Assembly: GCA_019413245.1 (NCBI GenBank)
Contig: DXNX01000059.1
Span: 1 to 10,293, forward strand
Length of the DNA: 10,293 nt
Reading direction: 5' to 3'
Source of the DNA: Oscillospiraceae bacterium
GTDB taxonomy: Bacteria > Bacillota > Clostridia > Oscillospirales > Ruminococcaceae
How positions within the stretch are numbered: the stretch's first letter is position 1; each line of letters opens with the position of its first letter. A model generated the notes under the pieces. The model worked only from the letters and a program-made list of their open reading frames with translations. It was not told the origin of the DNA and made no database searches. This document shows positions 1 through 6,080 of this stretch, piece after piece. A program made the translations under genes and the position numbers.

Positions 1-19
1 GTATACGGAGGCAACGACT

Positions 20-1315
20 ATGACCGCAGAGATCATCTGTGTGGGAACCGAACTTCTTCTTGGCGACATCGTCAATACCAACGCCCAGTTTTTGAGCCGG
101 GAACTGGCGGAACTGGGCATCTCGGTGCTGCACCAGCATGTGATCGGGGACAATCCCGACCGTCTGCGGGAACTGGTCACCCAGGCCCGGCAGCGCAGCG
201 ACCTGCTGGTGTTTTCCGGCGGGCTGGGCCCCACGGCGGATGACCTGACCAAGGAAACGGTGGCCGAAGCCTTCGGAGATACCCTGCATTTTGACGAGGA
301 AGAATGGCAGAAGATCGTGGATTTCTTCGGCCGTACCCACCGCACCCCCAGTGAGAACAACCGCAAGCAGGCGATGGTCCCCACCCGGGGCCACAAGATT
401 CCCAACGACCACGGCACCGCTCCCGGCGCCTGGTTCGAGGATGAGCAGGGCCACGCCGCCGTTCTCATGCCCGGCGTTCCCCGGGAGATGAAGGCCATGT
501 GGACCGAGCAGGTCCGCCCGGCTCTGCAGGCCCGGCAGAATTGCACCATCCATTCGGTGACCCTGCGGGTGCTGGGGGGCGAAAGCCGCATTGCCAGCAA
601 GGCGGCGGCTCTGTTCAACAGCGAAAACCCCACCGCCGCCATCTACTGCAAGACGGGGGAGAGCGAGATCCGGGTCACGGCCCGGGCCGCCACCGCCGAG
701 GAGGCCGAAAAAGCCTGCCGTGCCCGCATTGAAGAATTCCGCGCGGTCCTGGGCGATAACGCCTATGATACCGACGTGCCCGGTCTGGAATACACCGTGG
801 TGCGCGTTCTGCGGGAGCGCGGCCTGCACGCCGCCACGGCCGAGAGCTGCACCGGCGGCCTGGTGGCCGAAAAGATCACCAACGTTCCCGGCTCCAGCGA
901 GGTCTTCGGTTTTGGCTTTGTCACCTATGCCGAGCAGGCAAAAAGCCGCCTGCTGGGGGTGGACCCGGCCCTGATCGAGCGCTGCAACGTGGTCTCCGGT
1001 CCGGTGGCCGTGGCCATGGCCCGGGGAGCGCTGAAGGCTTCCGGGGCGGACCTGGCCGTCGGCATCACCGGTCTGGCGGGCCCGGGCGGCGCGCTGCCCG
1101 GCAAACCGGTGGGGACTGTCTACCTGGCCGGTGCCGATGCCCGCGGCGGGCGCGCCTACCTTATGCGGCTGGAGCTGGGCGGGTATCAGGAACGGTCCAT
1201 CATCCGTACCCGTGCCGCCCTGTATGCCCTGGACCTGCTGCGCCGCATGGCGCTGGGCCTGCCTCCGGATTCCGGCGTGACGCTGGAACCCGGTGACCCT
1301 GTCCCTGAATTCTGA
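20..1315 (+). CDS. cinA: CinA, competence/damage-inducible protein with NMN amidase domain
   Basis: A 431-residue protein of normal length for bacterial CinA, cytoplasmic. The ATG at 20 has a GGAGG box at 7-11. Residues 1 to about 165 form the molybdopterin-binding-like (MoCF/COG1058) domain, with VGTELLLGDIVNTNA near the start, GGLGPTADD at 67-75 and the MPGVPREM loop. Residues about 175-250 are the linking KH-type region. Residues about 255-415 are the nicotinamide-nucleotide amidase (PncC/CinA-C) domain, with ESCTGG at 275-280 (S276 is the expected nucleophile), TYAEQAK at 302-308 and GITGLAGPGG at 348-357. All key motifs are intact. The family deamidates nicotinamide mononucleotide in NAD salvage and, in some members, hydrolyses ADP-ribose; the competence role is historical and not shown here. 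The stop codon lies 49 bases before the next gene and no terminator separates them, so the two are probably co-transcribed. Confidence 0.96.
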   Translation: MTAEIICVGTELLLGDIVNTNAQFLSRELAELGISVLHQHVIGDNPDRLRELVTQARQRSDLLVFSGGLGPTADDLTKETVAEAFGDTLHFDEEEWQKIVDFFGRTHRTPSENNRKQAMVPTRGHKIPNDHGTAPGAWFEDEQGHAAVLMPGVPREMKAMWTEQVRPALQARQNCTIHSVTLRVLGGESRIASKAAALFNSENPTAAIYCKTGESEIRVTARAATAEEAEKACRARIEEFRAVLGDNAYDTDVPGLEYTVVRVLRERGLHAATAESCTGGLVAEKITNVPGSSEVFGFGFVTYAEQAKSRLLGVDPALIERCNVVSGPVAVAMARGALKASGADLAVGITGLAGPGGALPGKPVGTVYLAGADARGGRAYLMRLELGGYQERSIIRTRAALYALDLLRRMALGLPPDSGVTLEPGDPVPEF

Positions 1316-1350
1316 CCGGGATTTTGTCCCGCCCAACCATAGATCACAAC

Positions 1351-1357
1351 AGGAGGA
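1351..1357 (+). promoter_or_regulatory. Ribosome binding site fixing the start of the SpoIID-fusion gene
   Basis: AGGAGGA sits 7 bases before the ATG at 1365. The same frame stays open upstream to an ATG at 1293, inside the end of cinA, but that ATG has no Shine-Dalgarno sequence and would add 24 residues with no resemblance to CinA. The 1365 start is also where similarity to the CinA KH region begins. Confidence 0.9.
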
Positions 1358-1364
1358 ACTCCCT

Positions 1365-2042
1365 ATGCTATCGAGCCAAATGCGCATTTTGCGGGTGTTC
1401 GGCCTGCCGGCGGCCGATGTCCGTGCCGCGCTGCGTGCGGTACAGGCCGAAGGCTGCTCCGGCCTGCGCCTGCTGGAGCGCGACGGAGAGTTCGCGGTCT
1501 GCGTGCAGGTCAGCGCACCGACGCAGGCCATGGCTGACGAATACTGCGAAAAATGGGTCCAGAAACTGCGTGCCCGCCTTGGTGATACGGTGTACGCCGA
1601 TGGTGAGACCGGTCTGGCCCAGGCCACGCTGGATGTGCTGCTGAAAAAGCGCCGCCTTCTGGTGGCCGCCGATGAAACCACCGGACGGCTCATTGGTGCG
1701 CGTCTGCAGCCGCTGGAGCACAGCGAAGCGGCCTATGATTTCGGTACCCAGACCTGGGCCGACCGGGAGACCGCCCGCAAGCTGGTCACGCCGGCGTCCC
1801 TGCTGGAAAAATTCCCCGGCGATGTGGTGCAGGCCGCCGCAGGCCGCGCCCAGCTGGCTCTGGCCTACGGCGGGGCCGACTATGCCGTGGTGTACATGCC
1901 GGCCACTGTCGGGCAGGCGCCTTTTGTCCTGCTGTGCGACAAGCGCGGGGCTGTGGCTACGGCCGTCAGCCCGGACCACAGCGATGCCGCTATCGCCAAC
2001 AGCCTGCTGGACATGGTCCGCCGCCGGGCGCTGGGTCTGAAG
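1365..2042 (+). other. Degenerate CinA C-terminal-half domain (N-terminal domain of the SpoIID fusion)
   Basis: Residues 1-226 align with residues about 174-415 of the neighbouring CinA. ILRVFG matches TLRVLG at the start. LRARLGDTVYADGETGL matches FRAVLGDNAYDTDVPGL. TTGRLIG matches CTGGLVA, GTQTWADRETARKL matches GFVTYAEQAKSRLL, and LLDMVRRRALGL matches ALDLLRRMALGL at the end. The distance between the active-site position (S276 in CinA, E104 here) and the aromatic in the next motif (Y303, W131) is 27 residues in both. ESCTGG has become DETTGR, TYAEQAK has become TWADRET, and the GITGLAGPGG loop is lost with a net deletion of about 17 residues. Amidase activity is therefore not expected. Homology is inferred from this hand alignment. 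Confidence 0.72.
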
Positions 2043-4760
2043 CCGCTGCCGTCGGCCATCACTTTCCGGCCCGGGCACGAACGGCCCCTGCTCATCGTGT
2101 CTCAGGAAGGCCAGCCCCGTTCCACACCGGTCACCGGCCGGTTCACTCCCCGCCGGACCCGCACAGCGGCACGAACGTCTGTTTCCACCGACACAGCCCC
2201 CACGGGTACCATTACCTTTGAAAAGCCCACGACCGCCCCGGCCGCCAAGACGACCCCGGCGGCTTCGGCAACCCCGGCGCAGGAAACCCCTGTGCCGGAT
2301 TCGGTGATCAAGGCACTGGGGTTTGATACCCCTGCCGAACCGGACCCGTTGGACTTCACCACGGCTGGCCCCCAGGCGGCGGCCGCTTCGCGCAGCCAGC
2401 GCGGCCAGGCAACTGCCTCCTTTGACACGCCGCTGCAGCCTGTTGTGCCTGCCGGGGATACTGCTCGGCGCGGTCAGCCGGCGCCGTCTCTTCTGGATGA
2501 CGACATTCCGGATTTTTCCGCCGGGCTGGACCCCAAGGCCATCGCAGAAGCCATGGCGGCCGATGAGAAGGAACCGCCCCATTCCACCGAAGACCTGCAG
2601 CAGGCGGCCAGCATGCTGTTCGATAAGGTGGATGTACCGCCGTCTGCTCCGTCTTCCGGCGCAGGAAAGCGCCGCACTCCGGACGCTTCGGCCATCAAGA
2701 ACCGCAGCCTGGCCATGATCGAAAAGACCCAGCGTCGTCGCCGCCGGGGCGCCATTCTGACCTTCCTGTGTATTGTGCTGGTCCTGGCGCTGGGTGCGGG
2801 TGGTATATGGTATTTCTTCCATAATGACCTGGGCGTGCGTCCTGCTCCCAAGAGCTACGGTACGGCCACTTTTGATGAGACGGCCGAGAAATATCTGACC
2901 AAGGGCATGAAGCGTCTGGATGGTGTTGCCGGTTATCTGGCACTTCCCGGCATGAACGGCCAGTTCGTGTATGCGCAGGACCGGCAGGATGCCCGCAGCC
3001 AGTCGGAGGAAGCCTCTTCCATCTTTGCGACAGAAGACTGGCTGGGCAGTTCCACACCGTCCAACACGGTCATTGAATGGGGCGGCAGCCTGGCGAACCT
3101 GGAAGACATCGATGCCATTCAGGACAACAGCGGGTTTACCCTCTATCTGCCGGGCACGGCCTACCGCTGCAAGGTGGTGGCGGTCTATTATCAGGACCCC
3201 AGCGAGGAAGGCGGCTTTGATCCCACAGCGTACACCGACCTTTCCAACTATTACGAGTATCTGGACTTCTCTCTCAATATCGGCACCCGCAGCCTGTACA
3301 ACAGCACATCTGCTTCCGCCGACGGGGAAAGCTACCTGACCCTGGTAGGGGACAGCAGCACCGAGGGCGTGCGGCTGTGTGTGACCGGACGGCTGGTCCA
3401 TGATGACGAGGACCCGGCTTTGACAGCCAGCATTTCCACGAATGAAAATGCCCTGCTCACCGGCCTGCAATACGAAAGCGCGGGCAAATCCGCCCCTGAC
3501 CGCACGACCCTGATGAGCAGCCAGATGGAACGCTATACCACCCTGACCAGTCTGCGCGCCGGGACCGGCGGCAGCGGTACCCAGAACAACGGTACGGTGT
3601 CTTCTTCTGCCGATAATGGGATGGATGCCTCTCTGGCGTCGCTGACCCAGCAGACCCAGGACCTGATCGCTTCGGCGGATGACCTGCTGGCCGGTCTGAC
3701 GGATATTGCCGGGCAATCCGGTGCCGCCGAGACCGACATCAATCAGGGCGCCGAAGGTACGCTGCCGGAACAGACTGTCACCATCGACAGCATCACGTCC
3801 GGTTCTTCTTCTTCCTCCTCCTCCACAGAAGGCGGAGATGCGGCTTCCTCCTCGGACGCTTCCTCGGATTCCGGTACTTCGGGCGATTCCGGTGATTCCG
3901 GCAACTCGGGAGACTCCGGCAACTCCGGTGGCTCCACTGTATCGGCCACCATCAATGTGACCATGAACGGCACGGCCCAGACGATGGATCTGGTCACCTG
4001 CCTGGCCATGGTGGCCCAGAACGAACTGGGACCCAATGCCCCGGCGGAAGCCTACAAGGCGCAGTGTGTGGCCACCCACAGCTGGATCCTCAGCCAGAGC
4101 GGGTATCCCTCGGTGGCCGGTACCACGCCCGGCAGTGCGGCCACGGCGGCTGCCCAGGAAGTAGCCAACGTGCTGGTGACTTATAACGGGCAGGTCTGCT
4201 TCACGCCGTATTTTGCTTCGGCCTCCACCGGCACGGCTTCTGCCGCCGATGTCTGGGGCAACTCCCGCCCCTGGCTGGTGGCCGTGGACAGCCCCTATGA
4301 CCAGAGCGTGGCCAGCAACTGGAATACCAACGGCTACAACACCGGCTGCGCCCGGTTCTCCCGCCAGACGCTCCAGGACCGCATCAAGGAAAAGATGGGG
4401 GTGGACCTGTCCGGTGTGGACCCCAACAGCTGGTTTACCATCCTGTCCAAAAATGAATATGGCTGGGTCACGCAGATGCAGATCGGCCCCAACGCCAGCG
4501 GCAATGATACCTGTTCCGGACGCTGGTTCCGGGAAGTGCTCACCGCAGGATGCAGCGTCGACGGACGCAGCCTGCGCAGCCAGTGCTTCACCGTTACTTA
4601 CGATGCCGGACTGGACTGCTTCATCTTTGACGTGTACGGCTACGGCCACGGCTGCGGCATGAGCCAGTGGGGCGCCATCGGCTATGCACAGAACGGCTGG
4701 AACTACCAGCAGATCCTGCAGCATTACTACCCCGGCACCACCCTGACCACCATCGGCTGA
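1365..4760 (+). CDS. Multidomain membrane protein: degenerate CinA-C, TM, pseudo-sortase, SpoIID/LytB domain
   Basis: 1131 residues from the ATG at 1365. Residues 1-226 resemble the C-terminal half of CinA without its active site. Residues 227 to about 455 are Pro/Ala/Thr-rich and probably disordered. An arginine run precedes one membrane segment at about 463-485, so the N-terminus should be cytoplasmic and the rest outside. Residues about 515-685 resemble a class B sortase lacking catalytic His and Cys. Residues about 690-805 are unassigned, followed by a Ser/Gly/Asp linker at about 808-857. Residues about 865-1130 are a SpoIID/LytB domain with VAQNELGP (E887 is the expected catalytic acid), AYKAQCVATHSWIL, the ASASTGTASAADVWG stretch and the signature GYGHGCGMSQWG at 1092-1103, ending in QHYYPGTTL. 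SpoIID-type domains cleave glycan strands of stem-peptide-free peptidoglycan. The SpoIID assignment is firm; the other domains are inferred by eye. It is far longer than ordinary SpoIID proteins (about 340 residues), and its role need not be in sporulation. Confidence 0.9.
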   Translation: MLSSQMRILRVFGLPAADVRAALRAVQAEGCSGLRLLERDGEFAVCVQVSAPTQAMADEYCEKWVQKLRARLGDTVYADGETGLAQATLDVLLKKRRLLVAADETTGRLIGARLQPLEHSEAAYDFGTQTWADRETARKLVTPASLLEKFPGDVVQAAAGRAQLALAYGGADYAVVYMPATVGQAPFVLLCDKRGAVATAVSPDHSDAAIANSLLDMVRRRALGLKPLPSAITFRPGHERPLLIVSQEGQPRSTPVTGRFTPRRTRTAARTSVSTDTAPTGTITFEKPTTAPAAKTTPAASATPAQETPVPDSVIKALGFDTPAEPDPLDFTTAGPQAAAASRSQRGQATASFDTPLQPVVPAGDTARRGQPAPSLLDDDIPDFSAGLDPKAIAEAMAADEKEPPHSTEDLQQAASMLFDKVDVPPSAPSSGAGKRRTPDASAIKNRSLAMIEKTQRRRRRGAILTFLCIVLVLALGAGGIWYFFHNDLGVRPAPKSYGTATFDETAEKYLTKGMKRLDGVAGYLALPGMNGQFVYAQDRQDARSQSEEASSIFATEDWLGSSTPSNTVIEWGGSLANLEDIDAIQDNSGFTLYLPGTAYRCKVVAVYYQDPSEEGGFDPTAYTDLSNYYEYLDFSLNIGTRSLYNSTSASADGESYLTLVGDSSTEGVRLCVTGRLVHDDEDPALTASISTNENALLTGLQYESAGKSAPDRTTLMSSQMERYTTLTSLRAGTGGSGTQNNGTVSSSADNGMDASLASLTQQTQDLIASADDLLAGLTDIAGQSGAAETDINQGAEGTLPEQTVTIDSITSGSSSSSSSTEGGDAASSSDASSDSGTSGDSGDSGNSGDSGNSGGSTVSATINVTMNGTAQTMDLVTCLAMVAQNELGPNAPAEAYKAQCVATHSWILSQSGYPSVAGTTPGSAATAAAQEVANVLVTYNGQVCFTPYFASASTGTASAADVWGNSRPWLVAVDSPYDQSVASNWNTNGYNTGCARFSRQTLQDRIKEKMGVDLSGVDPNSWFTILSKNEYGWVTQMQIGPNASGNDTCSGRWFREVLTAGCSVDGRSLRSQCFTVTYDAGLDCFIFDVYGYGHGCGMSQWGAIGYAQNGWNYQQILQHYYPGTTLTTIG
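2907..3419 (+). other. Sortase-B-like domain without catalytic His and Cys
   Basis: Residues about 515-685 of the fusion protein follow the class B sortase pattern block by block. GYLALPGMN matches the GWLxIPGTN entry strand. SSIFATEDW matches GSIFLDYRN. NTVIEWGGSL matches NTIIYGHNM, so the catalytic His becomes G574. FTLYLPGTAYRCKVVAVY matches the IYLYTP...YEYKIFAVY strands. GTRSLYN matches KKRSLYD. YLTLVGDSS matches ILTLSTCT, so the catalytic Cys becomes D663. VRLCVTGRLV matches RFVVVGRLV, with the catalytic Arg kept as R670. The family pattern comes from general knowledge of sortases. The inference is a sortase fold kept for binding or structure rather than transpeptidation. Confidence 0.7.
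3882..3935 (+). repeat. Six 9-bp tandem units encoding Gly-(Asp/Asn/Gly)-Ser
   Basis: Six imperfect copies of a 9-base unit of the form GGC-GAT-TCC or GGC-AAC-TCC encode GDSGDSGNSGDSGNSGGS (residues 840-857). They end the flexible linker before the SpoIID domain. A run of seven serine codons lies just upstream at 3804-3824. Synonymous differences between copies suggest the array is not very recent, but such arrays often vary in length between strains. Confidence 0.8.
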
Positions 4761-4780
4761 GCCGAAAAATCCGGATATAC

Positions 4781-4811
4781 CTGACTAACAGCTCCCTTTT
4801 CCGCGTACAAT
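4781..4811 (+). promoter_or_regulatory. Possible weak promoter with -10 in the terminator loop
   Basis: TACAAT at 4806-4811, in the hairpin loop, matches five of six bases of the -10 consensus. The best upstream -35 candidate is CTGACT at 4781-4786, with a long 19-base spacer and four matches to TTGACA. Initiation near 4818 would give a transcript lacking the 5' stem arm and so leave the ftsW ribosome binding site open. This is a weak sequence match and purely a suggestion. Confidence 0.25.
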
Positions 4812-4833
4812 AGGCGGGGAAGGGGGCTTTTTT
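4790..4833 (+). terminator. Intrinsic terminator that contains the ftsW ribosome binding site
   Basis: AGCTCCCTTTTCCGC (4790-4804) pairs with GCGGGGAAGGGGGCT (4814-4828) to form a 15-bp stem with three G-U pairs. The loop is 9 bases (4805-4813) and the stem runs into six T residues at 4828-4833. It lies 30 bases after the stop of the SpoIID-fusion gene. The 3' arm includes AGGGGG, the only good Shine-Dalgarno sequence for the next gene, and the T run directly abuts that gene's ATG at 4834. In a read-through transcript the ribosome binding site would be buried in the stem. Confidence 0.8.
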
Positions 4834-5976
4834 ATGTCCATGTCCATTGCCAAAAAAATGACCCGGCGGGCCGCAGCGCTGCCCGGGTTCGACCTGCCCT
4901 TTGCGGCCATTCTGCTGCTGCTTCTGGCATACGGGCTGCTCATGCTGTTTTCGGCCGGGTATGCGGTGGCGCTCTACCGCCGGGGGGATGCCTATACCTA
5001 CATCCGTCCGCAGCTGCTGTTCGCGGTGCTGGGCGTCATCGCCATGTATGCGGCCTCCCTGGTGGATTACCACATCTGGCACAAGCTGTCCTGGTGGCTG
5101 CTGGGGATTTCTCTGGTTCTGCTGACGGTGGTGCTGTTCATGCCGGAATACAACGGCTGCAAGCGCTGGATCGTCATTCCGGGCCTGGGAACTCTGCAGC
5201 CCAGCGAGATCGCCAAATTCTCGGTGGTGCTGGTGTTTTCCCACATCATCTCTCTCAACCATGACCGGATGAAGCGCTTTTCTACCGGGGTGCTGCCCTT
5301 TGCTCTGGTGCTGGGGGTGGTGGCGGTGCTTATGCTGCTGGAACCCCACCTGTCCGGCACGGTGCTGATCCTGGGCATCGGGGCAGTGCTCATGTTCGTG
5401 GGCGGGACCGGTTTGCAGTGGTTCGGTATGGCCGGCGCGCTGGGGGTGGGGGCTATTGCGGCGGCGGTGGTGCTGCTGCCGGATCTGGTGCCGTATGCCA
5501 CCAGCCGTCTGTCCTCCTGGCTGGACCCTTTCGCAGACCCGCTGGGAGCCGGCCATCAGACCATCCAGAGTCTGTACGCCATTGCGTCGGGCGGTATTGT
5601 GGGGCTCGGCCTGGGCAACAGCCGCCAGAAGTACCTCTATGTGCCCGAACCCCAGAATGACTTTATCTTTTCTATCCTGTGCGAGGAGCTGGGCTTTGTG
5701 GGGGCGGCTCTCGTGGTGGTGCTGTTTCTGGCTCTGTTTCTGCGGGGCATGCACATCGCGGTGCGTGCCCGTGATAAGTTCGGGGCTCTTCTGGTGGTGG
5801 GATTCGTCACCCAGGTCATTCTGCAGGCAGTGCTCAATATTGCGGTGGTCACCAACAGCATCCCCAACACCGGTATCAGCCTGCCGTTCTTCTCCTCCGG
5901 CGGGACCAGCCTGCTCATGCTGCTGGGAGAAATGGGAATCGTTCTTTCTGTTTCCCGCCAGGCGGATGCCGCCTGA
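4834..5976 (+). CDS. ftsW: FtsW/SpoVE-type SEDS peptidoglycan glycosyltransferase
   Basis: 380 residues, the usual SEDS length, with about ten membrane segments starting near residue 20. SEDS proteins polymerise lipid II into glycan strands together with a class B penicillin-binding protein; no such partner lies in this window. Visible motifs are GCKRWI at 108-113, LQPSEIAKFSVVL, GAGHQTIQSLYAIASGG, GLGNSRQKYLYVPEPQNDF with D276 at the position of the catalytic Asp, EELGFVGA, and the closing NTGISLPFFSSGGTSLL. The NSRQKYLYVPEP form fits FtsW/SpoVE better than RodA. The usual EPDFGT block reads EPHLSGT here. The start at 4834 has AGGGGG at 4821-4826 with 7-base spacing; in-frame ATGs at 4840 and 4858 are less well placed. 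No clear terminator follows. Confidence 0.93.
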   Translation: MSMSIAKKMTRRAAALPGFDLPFAAILLLLLAYGLLMLFSAGYAVALYRRGDAYTYIRPQLLFAVLGVIAMYAASLVDYHIWHKLSWWLLGISLVLLTVVLFMPEYNGCKRWIVIPGLGTLQPSEIAKFSVVLVFSHIISLNHDRMKRFSTGVLPFALVLGVVAVLMLLEPHLSGTVLILGIGAVLMFVGGTGLQWFGMAGALGVGAIAAAVVLLPDLVPYATSRLSSWLDPFADPLGAGHQTIQSLYAIASGGIVGLGLGNSRQKYLYVPEPQNDFIFSILCEELGFVGAALVVVLFLALFLRGMHIAVRARDKFGALLVVGFVTQVILQAVLNIAVVTNSIPNTGISLPFFSSGGTSLLMLLGEMGIVLSVSRQADAA

Positions 5977-6004
5977 CGCCGCGGGTCGTACACATCCTTT
6001 TCAC

Positions 6005-6033
6005 TTGTTTGGCGGGGGCGTGTGTGGTATACT
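6005..6033 (+). promoter_or_regulatory. Extended -10 sigma-A-type promoter
   Basis: TTGTTT (6005-6010), a 17-base spacer, then TATACT (6028-6033) preceded by TGG (6025-6027), an extended -10 element. Transcription should begin near 6040 and give a leader of about 40 bases before the GTG at 6081. It lies in the 104-base gap after ftsW, in which I see no terminator with a T run. The promoter probably drives both the polytopic membrane gene and the LCP gene. Confidence 0.7.
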
Positions 6034-6064
6034 GATGCATAATGCACCTTTGTGTGCCCACAGG

Positions 6065-6071
6065 AAAGGAG
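6065..6071 (+). promoter_or_regulatory. Ribosome binding site supporting a GTG start
   Basis: AAAGGAG lies 9 bases before the GTG at 6081. The alternative in-frame ATG at 6042 has no Shine-Dalgarno sequence and falls almost on the predicted transcription start. The GTG start also places the positively charged RQK directly before the first hydrophobic helix. Confidence 0.8.
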
Positions 6072-6080
6072 ACCCCACCC

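Noticed and set aside
1317..1331. CGGGA-TTTTG-TCCCG hairpin between cinA and the next gene
   Set aside because: Short stem with the T residues in the loop rather than after it; no evidence of a terminator or riboswitch.
1293..1364. Upstream ATG that would extend the SpoIID fusion into cinA
   Set aside because: No ribosome binding site, the extra residues look like translated leader, and AGGAGGA fixes the start at 1365.
1368..4724. Very long open frame on the - strand opposite the SpoIID-fusion gene
   Set aside because: It mirrors the codon pattern of the + strand gene (GC-rich third positions remove stops in that frame), has low-complexity His/Gly/Arg-rich sequence with no domain, and the + strand protein has clear motifs and a ribosome binding site.
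1365..4760. Sporulation-specific spoIID
   Set aside because: Only the C-terminal domain matches the family; length, fused domains and context (no other sporulation genes) do not support naming it spoIID.
5961..5973. GGCGG-ATG-CCGCC hairpin at the end of ftsW
   Set aside because: Only 5 bp of stem, lies within the coding end and is not followed by a T run, so it is not supported as a terminator.
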